Notes under the pieces: model-generated | What the model was told of the DNA's origin: nothing | Databases searched by the model: none | What the model saw: the letters and a program-made list of their open reading frames with translations, nothing else | NCBI RefSeq assembly: GCF_019649055.1 | Contig: NW_026570314.1 | Coordinates: 1-64,000 of the forward strand | Source of the DNA: Paramacrobiotus metropolitanus | Taxonomy: Eukaryota; Tardigrada; Eutardigrada; Parachela; Macrobiotidae | DNA length: 64,000 bases | Direction: 5' to 3' | Made by a program: the position numbers and the translations under genes | Part shown: positions 22,583-34,427 of the stretch, piece after piece | How the letters are laid out: the number at the start of each line of letters is the position of its first letter | Numbering within the stretch: the first letter of the stretch is position 1

Positions 22583-24799
22583 ATGTCTTTTCGATTTACT
22601 TTCATCCTTTCGTATTTCGGGAATAAACTCGTCAGATCTCTGAGATTCTGGCTGGTTAAAATCAATGCCTTACGTGTCTTTGGGACGGCTCTGGGAGGTT
22701 CTCTTCGAACCGTGTTCCATGCGATCCGAAGGTTCGCAGTGCCTCCGAATCGGATAAGGTCCCGAACCTGTTTCCCAACATGGAACGCGCGAAGTCGCGC
22801 CGAGGTGGCCAAGCTTGGCGACTGTGCAAAGAAACTGCTGTTCTGTGAAGACATGAGCGATGTGCAGTTCGCCGTCGGACGTGATTATGGCGCCGTGAAG
22901 ATCTTTCCAGCTCACAAGTAAGCTTACAGTTTTCATCTTCGATTTTGTATACCGTATACGAGTATTCTTTCATCCATCAATGACCATCAAATCCGATGAG
23001 CCTTCGTTTCCGTACCCTGCTTTGTTATCCAGGCTCTTAATGGGCCTCCGCAGCGCTGTATTCCACGTAATGTTCTATGGAAGCTTGCCCGATAAGTGCT
23101 CAGCTCCCATTGACATTCCCGACGCTCATCCCGACGCCTTTGCGAACATGCTAAGGTACGAGCTACCGCGTTTCGTGGTCGTTGCAGCGTATATCTGATA
23201 ACACAGAATTTTACAGTTACATCTACACCGACATGGTGACGAATCTCACCCACGACAACGTCTTCGACACGTTGAAGTGTGCTGACAAGTACGACTTGCC
23301 GTTGCTGGTAGCGATGTGCACCAACGTCGTCCTGGACACGCTCAACCTCAACAACTGCCTGCAAATTCTGGATAATGTAGGTCTTCTAGTTTGCTACCAT
23401 GAACTGCCTGAGTTTATAAAAAATGCAATTTGTAGGCGGTGCTGTATGCAGGTCCGGCGCCGAAGATCCTGGAGAAGTGCTTGGCTTTGATTGATCAATC
23501 ACCGTTGACTATTTGGCAGTCGGATCAGTTTTGTGAAATCGGGCAAGAGGCTTTACAAGCCATTCTCAAACGGGATACGTTGACGGCCAACGAAGATACC
23601 ATTTGTTCAGCGGTTGGCAGGTAGCGGTTCAGCGGTCTTTGCATTCCTTTTTTAAAGCGAGTGCGTGCTATTTATGGCTTTTATCGGTTTTGCAACAGCC
23701 GTTTTCTGGCAGGTGGGCTACGAAAATGTGCACGCTAAGGAACATGGACGCAACATTCGCTAATCGGCGTGAAGCATTGGGCCAGGCGTTTTTTCTCATC
23801 CGGTTCCCGTTGTTGACGGATGCACAGCTGCTGGATGAGCCCGTGAAGGTACGGTCTTCTCTCCGATTGATAAGTTGTTCCTCAGCAAGCTTTGAATAAC
23901 GCGACGACAAAAAACTGAGCCGCCGGATTACATCGGAAACTGGCTAGCTAAATTGCTGCGTTTTATGCAGAGCGGTTTATTGCTGTTATCGGAAGTACTG
24001 GACATCAGCCTCTGTAAGCAGGGCACCATTAAACCACAACTGCCGTTCTGTGCGGAACCCCGACGAAGTTAGCACATTGAGAGCGGTAACTGACAACCGC
24101 ATTCGTATTTTATGCATGTTTTGGCATTTCCTAGATGTTCTCGCTGAGGGTGTCATTAACTTTACAATTCCGGATGTGAGGGAGCTGCAGACGAAGCCTG
24201 CGTACAGCAGTCCAGTAACGATCAGAAAGCTGCTGTGGTAAGGGATTCGCTGATGCAAAATTAACTGTGCCAACTTTGAACACAGTTGATATATCCAAAA
24301 GGTTGATGGTAAGACGTAGGTCGTTCTGCAGGAGAATCGTGATTGTGAAGGAAACTGTCGGGTCATCTGCTGCTCTCGGCTTCTTCCTTTATTGTTCTGG
24401 CTTTCCGAAATCGACCTCCTGGACGTGCAAAGTTAATGCGGAGCTGCGCCTGCTTCCGTGGGTAGCGGCAATTGCACCAATTGAACACAGTAAGCACGTT
24501 TAACTATACGATTATTGCTGTATCCTCAGAAAATCGGTGGTACATATTTGCGAGGTTGTTATGAAATTTTGCAGAGATGTCCCAGTTGTTTGACGAGAAT
24601 TCATGTAGCTGGGGATGTTCCGAATACATTTCAATGGAGGTGAGGGCTTTTGCGGTAATTCTTCAGCTACATAATTGTTGATAAATGTGTGTATACGCAG
24701 GATTTGCTGGATCCATCGAACGGTTATGTCGATCCTGGTGACTTCTCCTTGAAACTGCAGGTCTATGTCAATGCGGATCTCCCTGTAGGGATCGAATGA
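22583..24799 (+). CDS. BTB-BACK-MATH protein, copy 3
   Basis: Exons: 22583-22917, 23033-23155, 23217-23376, 23436-23620, 23713-23848, 23971-24067, 24135-24237, 24332-24489, 24575-24639, 24701-24799; 486 residues if the upstream in-frame ATG at 22583 is used. The expected family ATG (22780, MERAKSRRG) is one nucleotide out of frame with the BTB part, so the N-terminus has drifted. The frame stays open 270 bp upstream and would add a basic, partly hydrophobic N-terminal extension. BTB (SDVQFAVGRDYGAVKIF, FHVMFYGSLPDK, YIYTDMVTNLTHDNVF), BACK (KILEKCLALIDQS, FLIRFPLLTDAQLL, LDISLCKQ) and MATH (VINFTIPDV, TSWTCKVNAELRLLPW, SCSWGCSEYISMEDLLDP) are all complete. The first splice gives AAG (Lys) where the sister copies have AGG or AGA (Arg). 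Confidence 0.82.
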
Positions 24800-25856
24800 A
24801 TCCCGGGCATGTTTGGATGTATGGGAGCAAGGACACGCGCGTGACAGAAGAGTTGTGTTTTCGTTTAAATTTGGGATTCCTGAAAGATTTTTCTCTTGTT
24901 GTATCGTTACACTACCGCTTCGATATGCGTTGCGAATATTCCATACACGTAACACCGTTCCGTTTGGTTGAGGGAACAACTTGAGCACAAATCGTTTAGT
25001 AAAGAAACAGAAAGCATGCGCTTTAGTTGAAGCCGCGTGTCTTGGATTACGCCAGTTGATCCTAATGGACTCATCTGCATTACATTACAAACCTACATAT
25101 TTTCACATACATACAGATATGTATAAGCTACAAACAAGATACAGGTATCATAAATGCATAAAAGTATTTCACAGATGAATCATAATTATTTATGTTGTTA
25201 CCTTCTTTCTTTAGTTGAATGGAATCTCCGTTTTTTTGCCTTCGCCGTCGACACACGTTTAAGAAATGCCTTCCATTCAGGTAGCTGTACACACAGAATC
25301 CTTTGCCAAGCTCACTTTCTGCTTTTCATTAAGAAGAGTTTAATGTCCCTACGTAACACAGTTTGCGTCATGAGACATGCATAGCAGATGAAAAGACGCT
25401 AGTAAAGTCAGTAAAGTAACGATTTACTAAGATAAGTTCAAGAACAACAGAGAACGTTTGGATGGGACACGTTCAGGATATTTTAGACGGGGCAGTGCCC
25501 AAGTCGTAAAGAGAATGATACGTACTCGTGTGAAGACACTTGCCGGGTGATGAGACTTATGAGCAATTTAGTGTATACCGCGCACTGATGCGAGCACACG
25601 TTTCGCTAACAACAGGATCTGCTCGGACAGTCGTACTGGATTTGGTAGCTGCTTGCCAGATGACCCAGAATCATAAGCGACGAGCTTTCAGGTTTTATAT
25701 TTTGCAGCATTCGATTCTGATTCGCATTGAATACTGGATCACGAGTTCTGTACTATTTCGTTCGAAATGTTTAATATTCGGCCATATCTGTGAACTGTGA
25801 AGTGTACTGCGAAGTCCGAATAAACAGCACACAACTCGATGCCGATTTTTGCTGTC
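24800..25856. other. Intergenic between BTB copies 3 and 4
   Basis: About 1.05 kb with no recognisable gene, repeat or RNA. Confidence 0.5.
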
Positions 25857-27973
25857 ATGTCTGAAAATCCAACAACGACTCACTTCGTAAATTCCGTCAC
25901 GATCGCCAAAATCGGTGATTGTATCAAGCCCTTGTTGGGCTGCAGGGAAACGAGCGATGTTCAGTTCAAGGTGGGACGTGATTATGGCGCAACGAAGTTA
26001 TTCCTAGCTCACAGGTGAGATCCTCGGATGCGGAGCTGTTAACCTTGTATTCATATTTTACAGAATGTTTTGTCGATTTATGTCTGATTACCTTGAGGAT
26101 TATAGTCTGTATCTGTATATAGGGTTATTATGAATGCCCGGAGCGCCGTGTTCCATAAAATGTTCTATGGAAGCTTACCGCAGAACTCCTCAGCTCCCAT
26201 CGACATTCCCGACATTCATCATGAGGCCTTCGCCAACATGCTTACGTATGGCTGCGCTTCTAGCAAATTGTCTTCCATGTATTGCTAAAACATCTTAATT
26301 TTTGCAGCTACATCTACACCGACGCGGTGACGAATTTCACCCATGACAACGTCTTCGATACGTTACGGTGCGCTGATAAGTACGATCTGCCGTTGCTGGT
26401 GGCAATGTGCACTGACTTCGTCCTGGACGCACTTAACGCCGGCAACTGCCTGGATATCTTGGACAAAGTAGGGCTTCTCGGATATCCACGGCGTACGGCG
26501 TATGCCGGACTCAAATGTGTTGCGTTTCTAAAAATAATGTGTTTTTTAGGCGGTGCACTATGCAAGTGTTGCGCCCATTATCTTGGAAAAGTGCTTGTGC
26601 CTGATTGATGAATCAGCGATAAGTATCTGGTACTCGGAGAATTTCTCTGACATTGGTCAAGAGGCTCTCCAAGTCATTCTCCAGCGGGACACTTTGACAG
26701 CCAACGAAATCACCATTTGTTTTTCTGTTAACAAGTAAACCCGGTTTAACTGCCGTTTTCTTACTAACACGGGAGATCTCTGAAATTTATCGTTTCTCTA
26801 CAGGTGGGCTGTGAAAATGTGCATGCAACAAAATATGGCCGATTCCACCAGCAATCGGCGCCCAGTTTTGGGTCAGGCGTTGCAACTCCTCCGGTTTCCG
26901 CTTCTGTCCCATGCTCAATTACTGAAGGGGCCAGTCAAGGTACAGTACATTTTTTGCACCCATTTGTCTGTCTTTTATATCAAGCCATATGTAAAGAAAT
27001 GTAAGCATTTAACCCTTTTAGTGAGTGTAAATTTGCGATGGCCGGCAGGCGCAGCGATATGAGTGCAGGCAGGCCGAGTAAAAGAGAGCAAGCTCACGGA
27101 ACACTCAAACGGGAAAGCGAAGTTCTGTGTTTTTTTTTATTTAGTGGGGACTATTGCTGAAATAAGAGGCACGGGACATCCGCCTGTGTAAGCTTGGCTC
27201 TACCAAGGCGCAGATGCCTTACCCAACGGATCCCCGACAAAGTTAGTGCGCTAATCCGTTTAGCGAAAATAACATCCACAGATTTAGTACTGCTTAATAA
27301 TTCCAGATGTACGAGCTGAGGGTATCATTAGTTATATGATTCCCGATGCCAGACAGTTGCAAGAGAAGGCTACAGGTAGTGAACCCATAACAGTCCGAAA
27401 ACTGCTTTGGTAAGGCGTCAACATACCGAAAACAGGGACCAGCGGAACATTATTGCCACTGACAGCCGTCGTTTTGTAGGGGCATTCGCGTCAGGAAAGA
27501 GACGCAGGGCGAGTCTGCTTTTCTTAGCTTCCGCCTGTGCTGTTCGGGCTATCCGAAATCGGCTTCCTGGGAGTAACGGACTGATGCAGACATATGCCTG
27601 CTGCCATGGAAAACGGAAACTACACCGATTAAAAGAAGTATGAGGGTTTTGTGTATTTATCTGCTGTTTCAGATAAACCATAACTATAACCTTTGTACAA
27701 GTTTGTACACTTTGTAGACTTCTCCGAGATTTTTGGCGAGAATGCAGTTGCCTATGGTGGGAAATATATTTCTATGAAGGTAAGGGTTGATGTGCACAAA
27801 TCTCTATTTCATTTGCCTTCTTGGTAATTTCGTACCCGACTACCCATTATTCACGGAAACTACTTGCTCTCCAGAAATTGCTGGACCCGAAGAAAGGCTA
27901 CGTCAACCCTTCTGACTTCTCCGTCAGACTGCAAGTTAAAGTCACTGCTGACCTTCCGGAAGGAATCGCTTGA
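25857..27973 (+). pseudogene. BTB-BACK-MATH, copy 4, with two premature stops
   Basis: Exons: 25857-26014, 26123-26245, 26308-26467, 26550-26734, 26804-26939, 27145-27241, 27307-27409, 27480-27637, 27718-27779, 27875-27973. All splice sites and phases are kept, but exon 6 contains TAA at 27163-27165 (after WGLLLK, where sister copies read GLLLQSE) and exon 8 contains TAA at 27574-27576 just after the MATH signature SW. BTB and most of BACK remain open: SDVQFKVGRDYG, FHKMFYGSLPQN, YIYTDAVTNFTHDNVFDTL, ILEKCLCLIDES, QRDTLTANE. A truncated BTB-BACK protein of about 255 residues could still be made. Two independent nonsense codons with little other damage suggest recent loss of the MATH half. Confidence 0.78.
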
Positions 27974-29808
27974 AAGATGCGCCTGTGCGACCTAAAAAAG
28001 ACGGCAAGCTCTTACGATAACAACACTATCTTCGGAACGGTTGTGAGTTTCTTAATTCTTTGCGCGTCCAGAGATGGAGTGATTTTTCATTCGTCAACGA
28101 ATTTTACCAACTCGATCGCGTTACTAAATCTGCAATAACCCAGAAGCTCATAAGATGATTAGTTCTAACTGGGATTATAAAATGTTGATTTATTACTCAC
28201 TGTAAGTTGATTGTTGACTGCATAATTCTAAAGAATAACTCTGTTTATTGGGCAATAGCCGCCATAACAACAAAAGTGCAAGCGCGGGCACACTACTTTA
28301 CAGTTAAAATTTATTTCTAAAGAATTAAATACGATGTGTTGGTTACAAACTTACAGAACCTGTGTTTGAAATAAATTTTCGCTTTCCCGTGAGACACGTA
28401 CATAATTCACTAAAATCAGTACACAATCGCCACACACACAAATGCAGTTTACGAGTTTGTACATACGCGCTTTAAAATTAATATTCTATGGTAGTACGAG
28501 TACATCTGCTTTTCCTGTCGGTTAAGCAAACTGGCGTAAAAAATCCTTGTTCTTGGTAATTGTCAATCCATACAGAATTTCGCGAAGGAATATGCATAAG
28601 AAGCTCTCCGACACTTCGTTACTTTTTAAAGTTTCATATTACATGCGAAACAGTTTGGCAAAGGAACATGTTCTTTATAAAAGTAACTGCTTTCAGAAAC
28701 TAATTATTTTAGAGTATCATGTAACTGCTTTAGCCAGTGAGCCACTGATACGGTTACATGCGATTCCGCTCGGTGGCGGTACTTGTTATGTAAAATCGAG
28801 GACAACGTTCCAAATTAATAGCTTAAATTGAGGCGAAATTATAACATCTAAGTGCGTGCTGCATGAAATTATTTCAGCAGTCAGCCGGAACTGTTAGTCT
28901 TGTGGACGGTAATCTGCCGCAGAACGTCCAGCAGCACGATATATACGACCTGGTTGCTGACGCCACTTCCGGTGATACCCACGGTAATCCCTGTCGCCGT
29001 CTATCATGCAACACGCCGTTACCTGGCACGAAGACCTACTGCAACTCGTTTTGTCCACCAGTATGTTTTAGTCTTCAAAGCCGACAAATCGTTGCCGGAC
29101 CGGCTACCGGCCGGCGCGCCGACTGGTCTCCACAATCGGTGACTATCTTCTGCATGTGGGTAGGCGTGGGCGCAGAAAAAGGATTTATCGTGTTTCATCA
29201 AGATGTTGTCGGTGCCTTCGTCGCACATCCGTGTCGCGACTCAGTTCCATGAAGTACCACAATGACCCGGCAGCCCTCCAGGGTTTGCGACAAAGACGTC
29301 AATGCACCACGCGTCTTCCGTCGTTTTCATGCCTATGCTCATAATGCACACGCCGCAAGCCGCAGCTCATCTGCCGACTACGACCCACGGCTACGATGCT
29401 GGCCACCGCAGCCCTTGGAGGATCGACAAAACGTACCGTATCTGTTTAGTAAGCAGTGCTTACTAAGCAGTAAGCACTAAGCACACTGGTTGCTGGGCTG
29501 AGTTGAAGCAGCCCACCGCCATCGGGAGAGCGGCACTGTACGACGCAAAAATTTGCAGCGTCACCAGTGACTCACCAGTCACCACTCACCAGCAAGAGCC
29601 ACTCCTAGCAAAAGCCACCACTCCAGTTTTCGTTTCGCACCTTCGTTATTCCGATTTTCACCAGCGTACTCAGATTTTTGAAACCTTGGCCGATCAAGAT
29701 CAGCTGCTTCTCTGTGGTTTTGAGTGTTCTGCAGTCTGTAACGTGCACGTCGAGCTTCAGTCTGTAGCAGATGTAATTCGGATCCATTTGTCAACAATCG
29801 TTCCAGTC
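27974..29808. other. Intergenic between BTB copies 4 and 5
   Basis: No gene recognised. A 129-codon frame at 28863-29252 has no domain. The string GCCACTTCCGGTGAT at 28962-28976 matches the region upstream of copy 3. A tandem AAGCAGTGCTTACT-type duplication lies at 29450-29480. Confidence 0.45.
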
Positions 29809-32800
29809 ATGTCTCAAAATTCCGCACAATCCACGGCTACGGAAAGTTGCGCCGGAGTGGCGAAGGTTGCCGACCGTGTAAAGGACATCTTACTCTGCGA
29901 AGACATGAGCGACATTCGATTCGCGGTGGGACGCGATCACGGCGCGGTAAAGATCTTTCCAGCTCACAGGTGAGCGTTAGATTTGTGTTAGCAGTTGATG
30001 GGTCCTCGCTCATGAGCCATGATGGCCAAATTTGCTCAGTTTATTTCTGAATTTGTGATTAATTCTTTCTGCAGGGTCATAATTGGTCTGCGCAGCGTTG
30101 TGTTCCATACGATGTTCTATGGAAGTCTTCCCGATATGTGCACAGATCTCCTGGATATTCCTGATATTCATCCCGAGGCCTTCGCTAACATGCTTAGGTA
30201 AGTTTGCAACGCAGCATTTCGTTCAATTTACAGCGAATACTGTACATGACATTGCACCGTATTGTGCAGTTACATCTACACCGACGCGGTGACGAATTTT
30301 ACCCAGGACAACGTATTCGACACATTGAAATGCGCTGACAAATACGACTTACCGTTGCTGCTGACTATGTGCACCGACTTTGTCTTGGGCACGCTCAACT
30401 TAAACAACTGCCTTCACGTGCTAGACAACGCAAGTTTTCCTCGCTAACCGCTAACCGAGCTGTAACATGTTGATTGTGGAATTGTTTTTGCTAGGCTGTG
30501 CACTATGCTGGTGTCGCGCCGAGTATCTTGGAGAAATGTTTGTGCCTGATTGATGAGTCACCAAAATCTATCTGGCAGTCGGATCAGTTCTGTGCAATCG
30601 GCCAAGAGGCTTTGCGAACGATTCTAAAACGGGATACTTTGACTGCCAACGAACATACTATTTGTTCAGCGGTCGACAAGTGAGCGGCACATCAACCACC
30701 CTTTGTCAGCTTCTGTTCCCTTTCTGCTCGTTAGCTCGTATTTATGGGTATTTCACCGTAGGTGGGCTGAGATAACCTGCATGCGAAGGGATATGGACGG
30801 TACCTCTGCCAATCGGCGCGAAGTTTTAGGTGAAGTTTTGTTTCTCGTCGGCTTTCCACTTTTAAGCGATGGACAGCTTCTGGATGGGCCTGTAAAGGTA
30901 CTGGTATGGCTTGTATTAATCTTTTAAACGCCCAGCAAATAGGCGGACAGGACCACAATAAATGGCATTAACCCGCTGACGCCCATTGGCGTTAGGACGC
31001 AACATAGTACTCGAAATGTTTTTCTCAGCGACTTATAGCAGTTATTCGGTATTTCATAGCGTAATTAGCATAACGAGACTTTACGGCTGCGATAAAAAAA
31101 TAAACCAAACTTGTCTCCTAAGTCACCCAAGAACCACGAGCTCGCGAAAATCGCTCATTTTGATCTTTTTGAGCTCCGGGATGTCTTGGTAACTAACTAA
31201 TTAGCCAATGAGTCAATTAATCTGTAATAATTCAGTAATGTAAAACCAATAAGGCTTTATTAAAAAATGTCCAGCATGGGTCCTTAAAATAAAACTGTAA
31301 AAGACCACAGTCCATCAGAAACGGGTGTTGCGTTCAGACACCATTGGGCGTGTATGGTCCTAAAATGCGGGCGGGAGCATATTCGACACACCTATTATAT
31401 ACTTGAACCGGATAAGGCCTCCTCTCCTTTCGGGCTTGCTACATGCTCCACGTGGTTCCGGTTACTGGAACCCTTCCAAATCGGTTTAGGTGAACGGCAC
31501 GGTGGTCGGCTATCGCCTCAAACGAAACTAAAGGACGGGTATTCGTTTTAGGTGTCGGACAACGAAACATTCAAGATAACCGATCATGGTGATAATGTTT
31601 TCCATTCAGTAGCAGTCCATTGGGAACCCAGTTTTTTGGGCTTTTTAATTTTGCTGACCACTGGTCAGTTAATTGACCACTCCAGTACCCTTGTTTTGAA
31701 GTGCTGTTTATGTACTATACGATGAACGCTTTTGTTCCGACCAGCTGCTGTTCACCTAATTACTACAGATTTAAACGTTTTTATGATTAGGACCGTCTAC
31801 GCCCAATGGTGTTGTCAAACATCCCCATCATTGCCGGTGACTGTGACCTATGGTCAGCACGAGCACACAAAAATTTCTTTTCTTAATTGAATTTTTTCAG
31901 TGGAAAATCCAAATTTTCAAGAAGAAATTCGTACTCCTTCGGGTAGTGAGCGTTGGAGGGTTAAGGTTTGATATATGAAAATTTGTTTTACATAGACTGG
32001 TTTGCTATTGCAATCGGAGTTACTGGACATCTACCACTATAAGCATGCCGCCATCAAACCGCCGTTGCCCTTCCGTAAGGAACCACGACAAAGTAAGCGA
32101 TCATTTGTTTGTTGAAAATTGTAATCATACCTAAAGGATTAGACACTGTTTATTGGTTCCTCCAGATGTACGCGGAGAGTGTGTGATCAACTATACTGTT
32201 CCGGACGTGAGAAAACTGCAGGCGATTTTTACATTGAGCAATCCCGTAACAGCCAGGAAGCTGTTCTGGTGAGGGTGTCACTCTTGTGAAAGTCGAAATC
32301 ATTAATCAGTCTTGATGATTTTTACGAAATTACGCGCATCGTTTTACAGGCATATACACGTTGGAAAAGAAACTGAAGCTAATGTTGGCTTCTACCTGGT
32401 GTGTTCCAGCTATCCGAAATCGGCTTCTTGGGCTTGCGAGGTTAATGCAGAGCTGCGTCTGCTGCCGTGGAACACGGAAACTGCACCAATTAAGAAACGT
32501 ACTTCTGTGCTTGTTTATGCCGTAATGTTAATCTAATACAAGCCGATGTATTTTGTAGAGATATCCCACTTATTTGGTAAGAATGGAGCTTGCTGGGGTT
32601 ATGGATTCGGGAATTTTATCTCTATGGAGGTGAAGTTTTGAACGGAAAATCCTTGGTCTGATCTCTCATGGGTCCCGCACGTTTTGTACTTTTAGAATTT
32701 ACTGGATCCGACGAAAGGTTACATCGATCCCAGTGACTTCTCGCTGAAACTGCAAATTCAAGTGACTGTATCACCCTTCCGGCTTGAAACGAATGAATGC

Positions 32801-32818
32801 AGTGAAACGCGTACCTAA
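29809..32818 (+). CDS. BTB-BACK-MATH protein, copy 5
   Basis: Exons: 29809-29969, 30074-30196, 30270-30429, 30495-30679, 30762-30897, 31996-32092, 32166-32268, 32350-32498, 32559-32629, 32696-32818; 435 residues, start ATG-TCT-CAA-AAT shared with copy 7. BTB: SDIRFAVGRDHG, FHTMFYGSLPDM, YIYTDAVTNFTQDNVFDTLK. BACK: ILEKCLCLIDES, KRDTLTANEH, LDIYHYKH. MATH: INYTVPDVRKL, SASWACEVNAELRLLPW, ISHLFGKNGACWGYGFGNF, ISMENLLDP. Intron 3 has a GC donor (AAC|GCAAGT), a valid GC-AG intron. Intron 5 is 1.1 kb against 0.1-0.5 kb in sister copies and may hold a transposon remnant. A one-base shift near the end replaces the usual TADLPxGIE-stop with an eight-residue longer tail ending at TAA 32816. Confidence 0.83.
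30898..31995. other. Expanded intron 5 of BTB copy 5
   Basis: This intron is several times longer than its counterparts. It contains three related strings around ACGCCCAATGGTG or its near-complement (about 30977, 31343 and 31799), which suggests an inserted and decayed element. No coding frame is supported. Confidence 0.4.
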
Positions 32819-34427
32819 AAAGAAATATGCCTTGTGGAAAAGTTTCTTGATCCATCGCACATCATCGAATTGCGCATTGTAATTCTTGTCTGTTTTTTGG
32901 CCAGTTTTCTTTCAGTTCTTGTTGTCAGATATTCGCGAACCAGCTGGTAGCTCAAAAGCTGGTTAGATCTCCTGTTTTACCTAGATTTCCCATATGGAAG
33001 AGTACTTTATACCCTGCATGAATATCAATCCTTATGTTTCTTATCGGTACGATGCCGTCCTGACTTGCGCTACAAACCGTTATGCACATAGTAACATAGT
33101 TAAACATACCACCGTTTCTTTGATAATACTCGTACATTTGCCTTTCAGCCGATAGAGCAATGCAGCGCGAATTCTTTAGTTAGCAGCCCCTAGACCCCAT
33201 AGTATATACATGTAACTGGGTTAAGAACTCACAACTTGATCGAAGTGGATGGAAATTGTAAGTTTTGTTAGAGTTCGGATGACTGGTTATGGTGCCAGTC
33301 CGTATGGGGGATATCCCATTCGCGGTGGTAATAACTATGACGCTCCCAAAGTGTGCCTACATTCCGCCGACATGGTCCGATCTGTGGCGCATTAATGCGC
33401 AGCTACCTGTTTACGTTATTTAAGCGGTTCGTGCTTGTTAAGAAGTCACTCAAGTGAAAAACGCTCCCACCATAATATTACTAAACCAAATAATATTACC
33501 ATAATAGTACGGTCGGACTGCGCACATACAAAGAGCGGTTGCGCAAAACGGAAATGGCAGTTGCATTTCGACTTCCGGTGCAAGGGCGGTCGATCCTTGT
33601 CTTGTCAGCAGCGCTCACTACCCCGGGTAAGCGCTCGCCGAGGTTGCAGATCACAAGGTATTAACAGCATGATAATAATTATTATTGATAAACTGTCAAA
33701 CTGGCAGTGGCAGAGTGGCAGGTACAATCTGACTAAATGAGGAGGCTACGGTCTATGTTAAAAAGCCAGCGAACAGCCTTTTTTGCCCGCTGAGGCTGGT
33801 TGATCAATTCAGCCTCTCTGTTGTGACTATAAATAGACTGAAGACAGCGCATTCCGGTGCTGCTAAAAAGCGCAAGCGGAGTGCTGCCTTGCTGTATCGA
33901 TCGATCGCGCACATGTGGTGTGTGAGTGGGTAAATCCGCTCGCATTCACTTACACACGTATGAGTGTGGCTGTCTGTGCGCGTACTAGCTGTACAAACCG
34001 GTTTTCGCTGTCTTCGCTACAACGCATACCCTAAACCCGTAGCTTCCTTTCTTGCTCGCATTGTATTCGCTATTCGGCTACTGTGTTCCTGAACAACAGC
34101 ACCCACCGCGAAGAGGCGACTACATGCGTAGCTCGCTTACAAATTTCTGGCAAAAAGTAAAAACCCAAACAAATCCTTTCGGCTGTCGAGTTTTTATTAA
34201 AAATCCCTTTGTTGCGTGAATCTCCGGATCCTACTTTTATAGGGATATAATATTATTACTGTTAGTGGAGATATTACTAATACGATTCCATTTACATAAT
34301 ACGCTGTGCTTCGATTGCTTTTGCGCGCTGTCGTTCGCAACTTGTTGGAGGGGATAATTAACAGGCAATTGCATAATCTTGGCAACAGGTATCGGTTCGA
34401 CCACGATTATCTCTTCAGTCTGCAGTC
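32819..34427. other. Intergenic between BTB copies 5 and 6
   Basis: No gene, RNA or mobile element recognised in about 1.6 kb. Confidence 0.5.
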
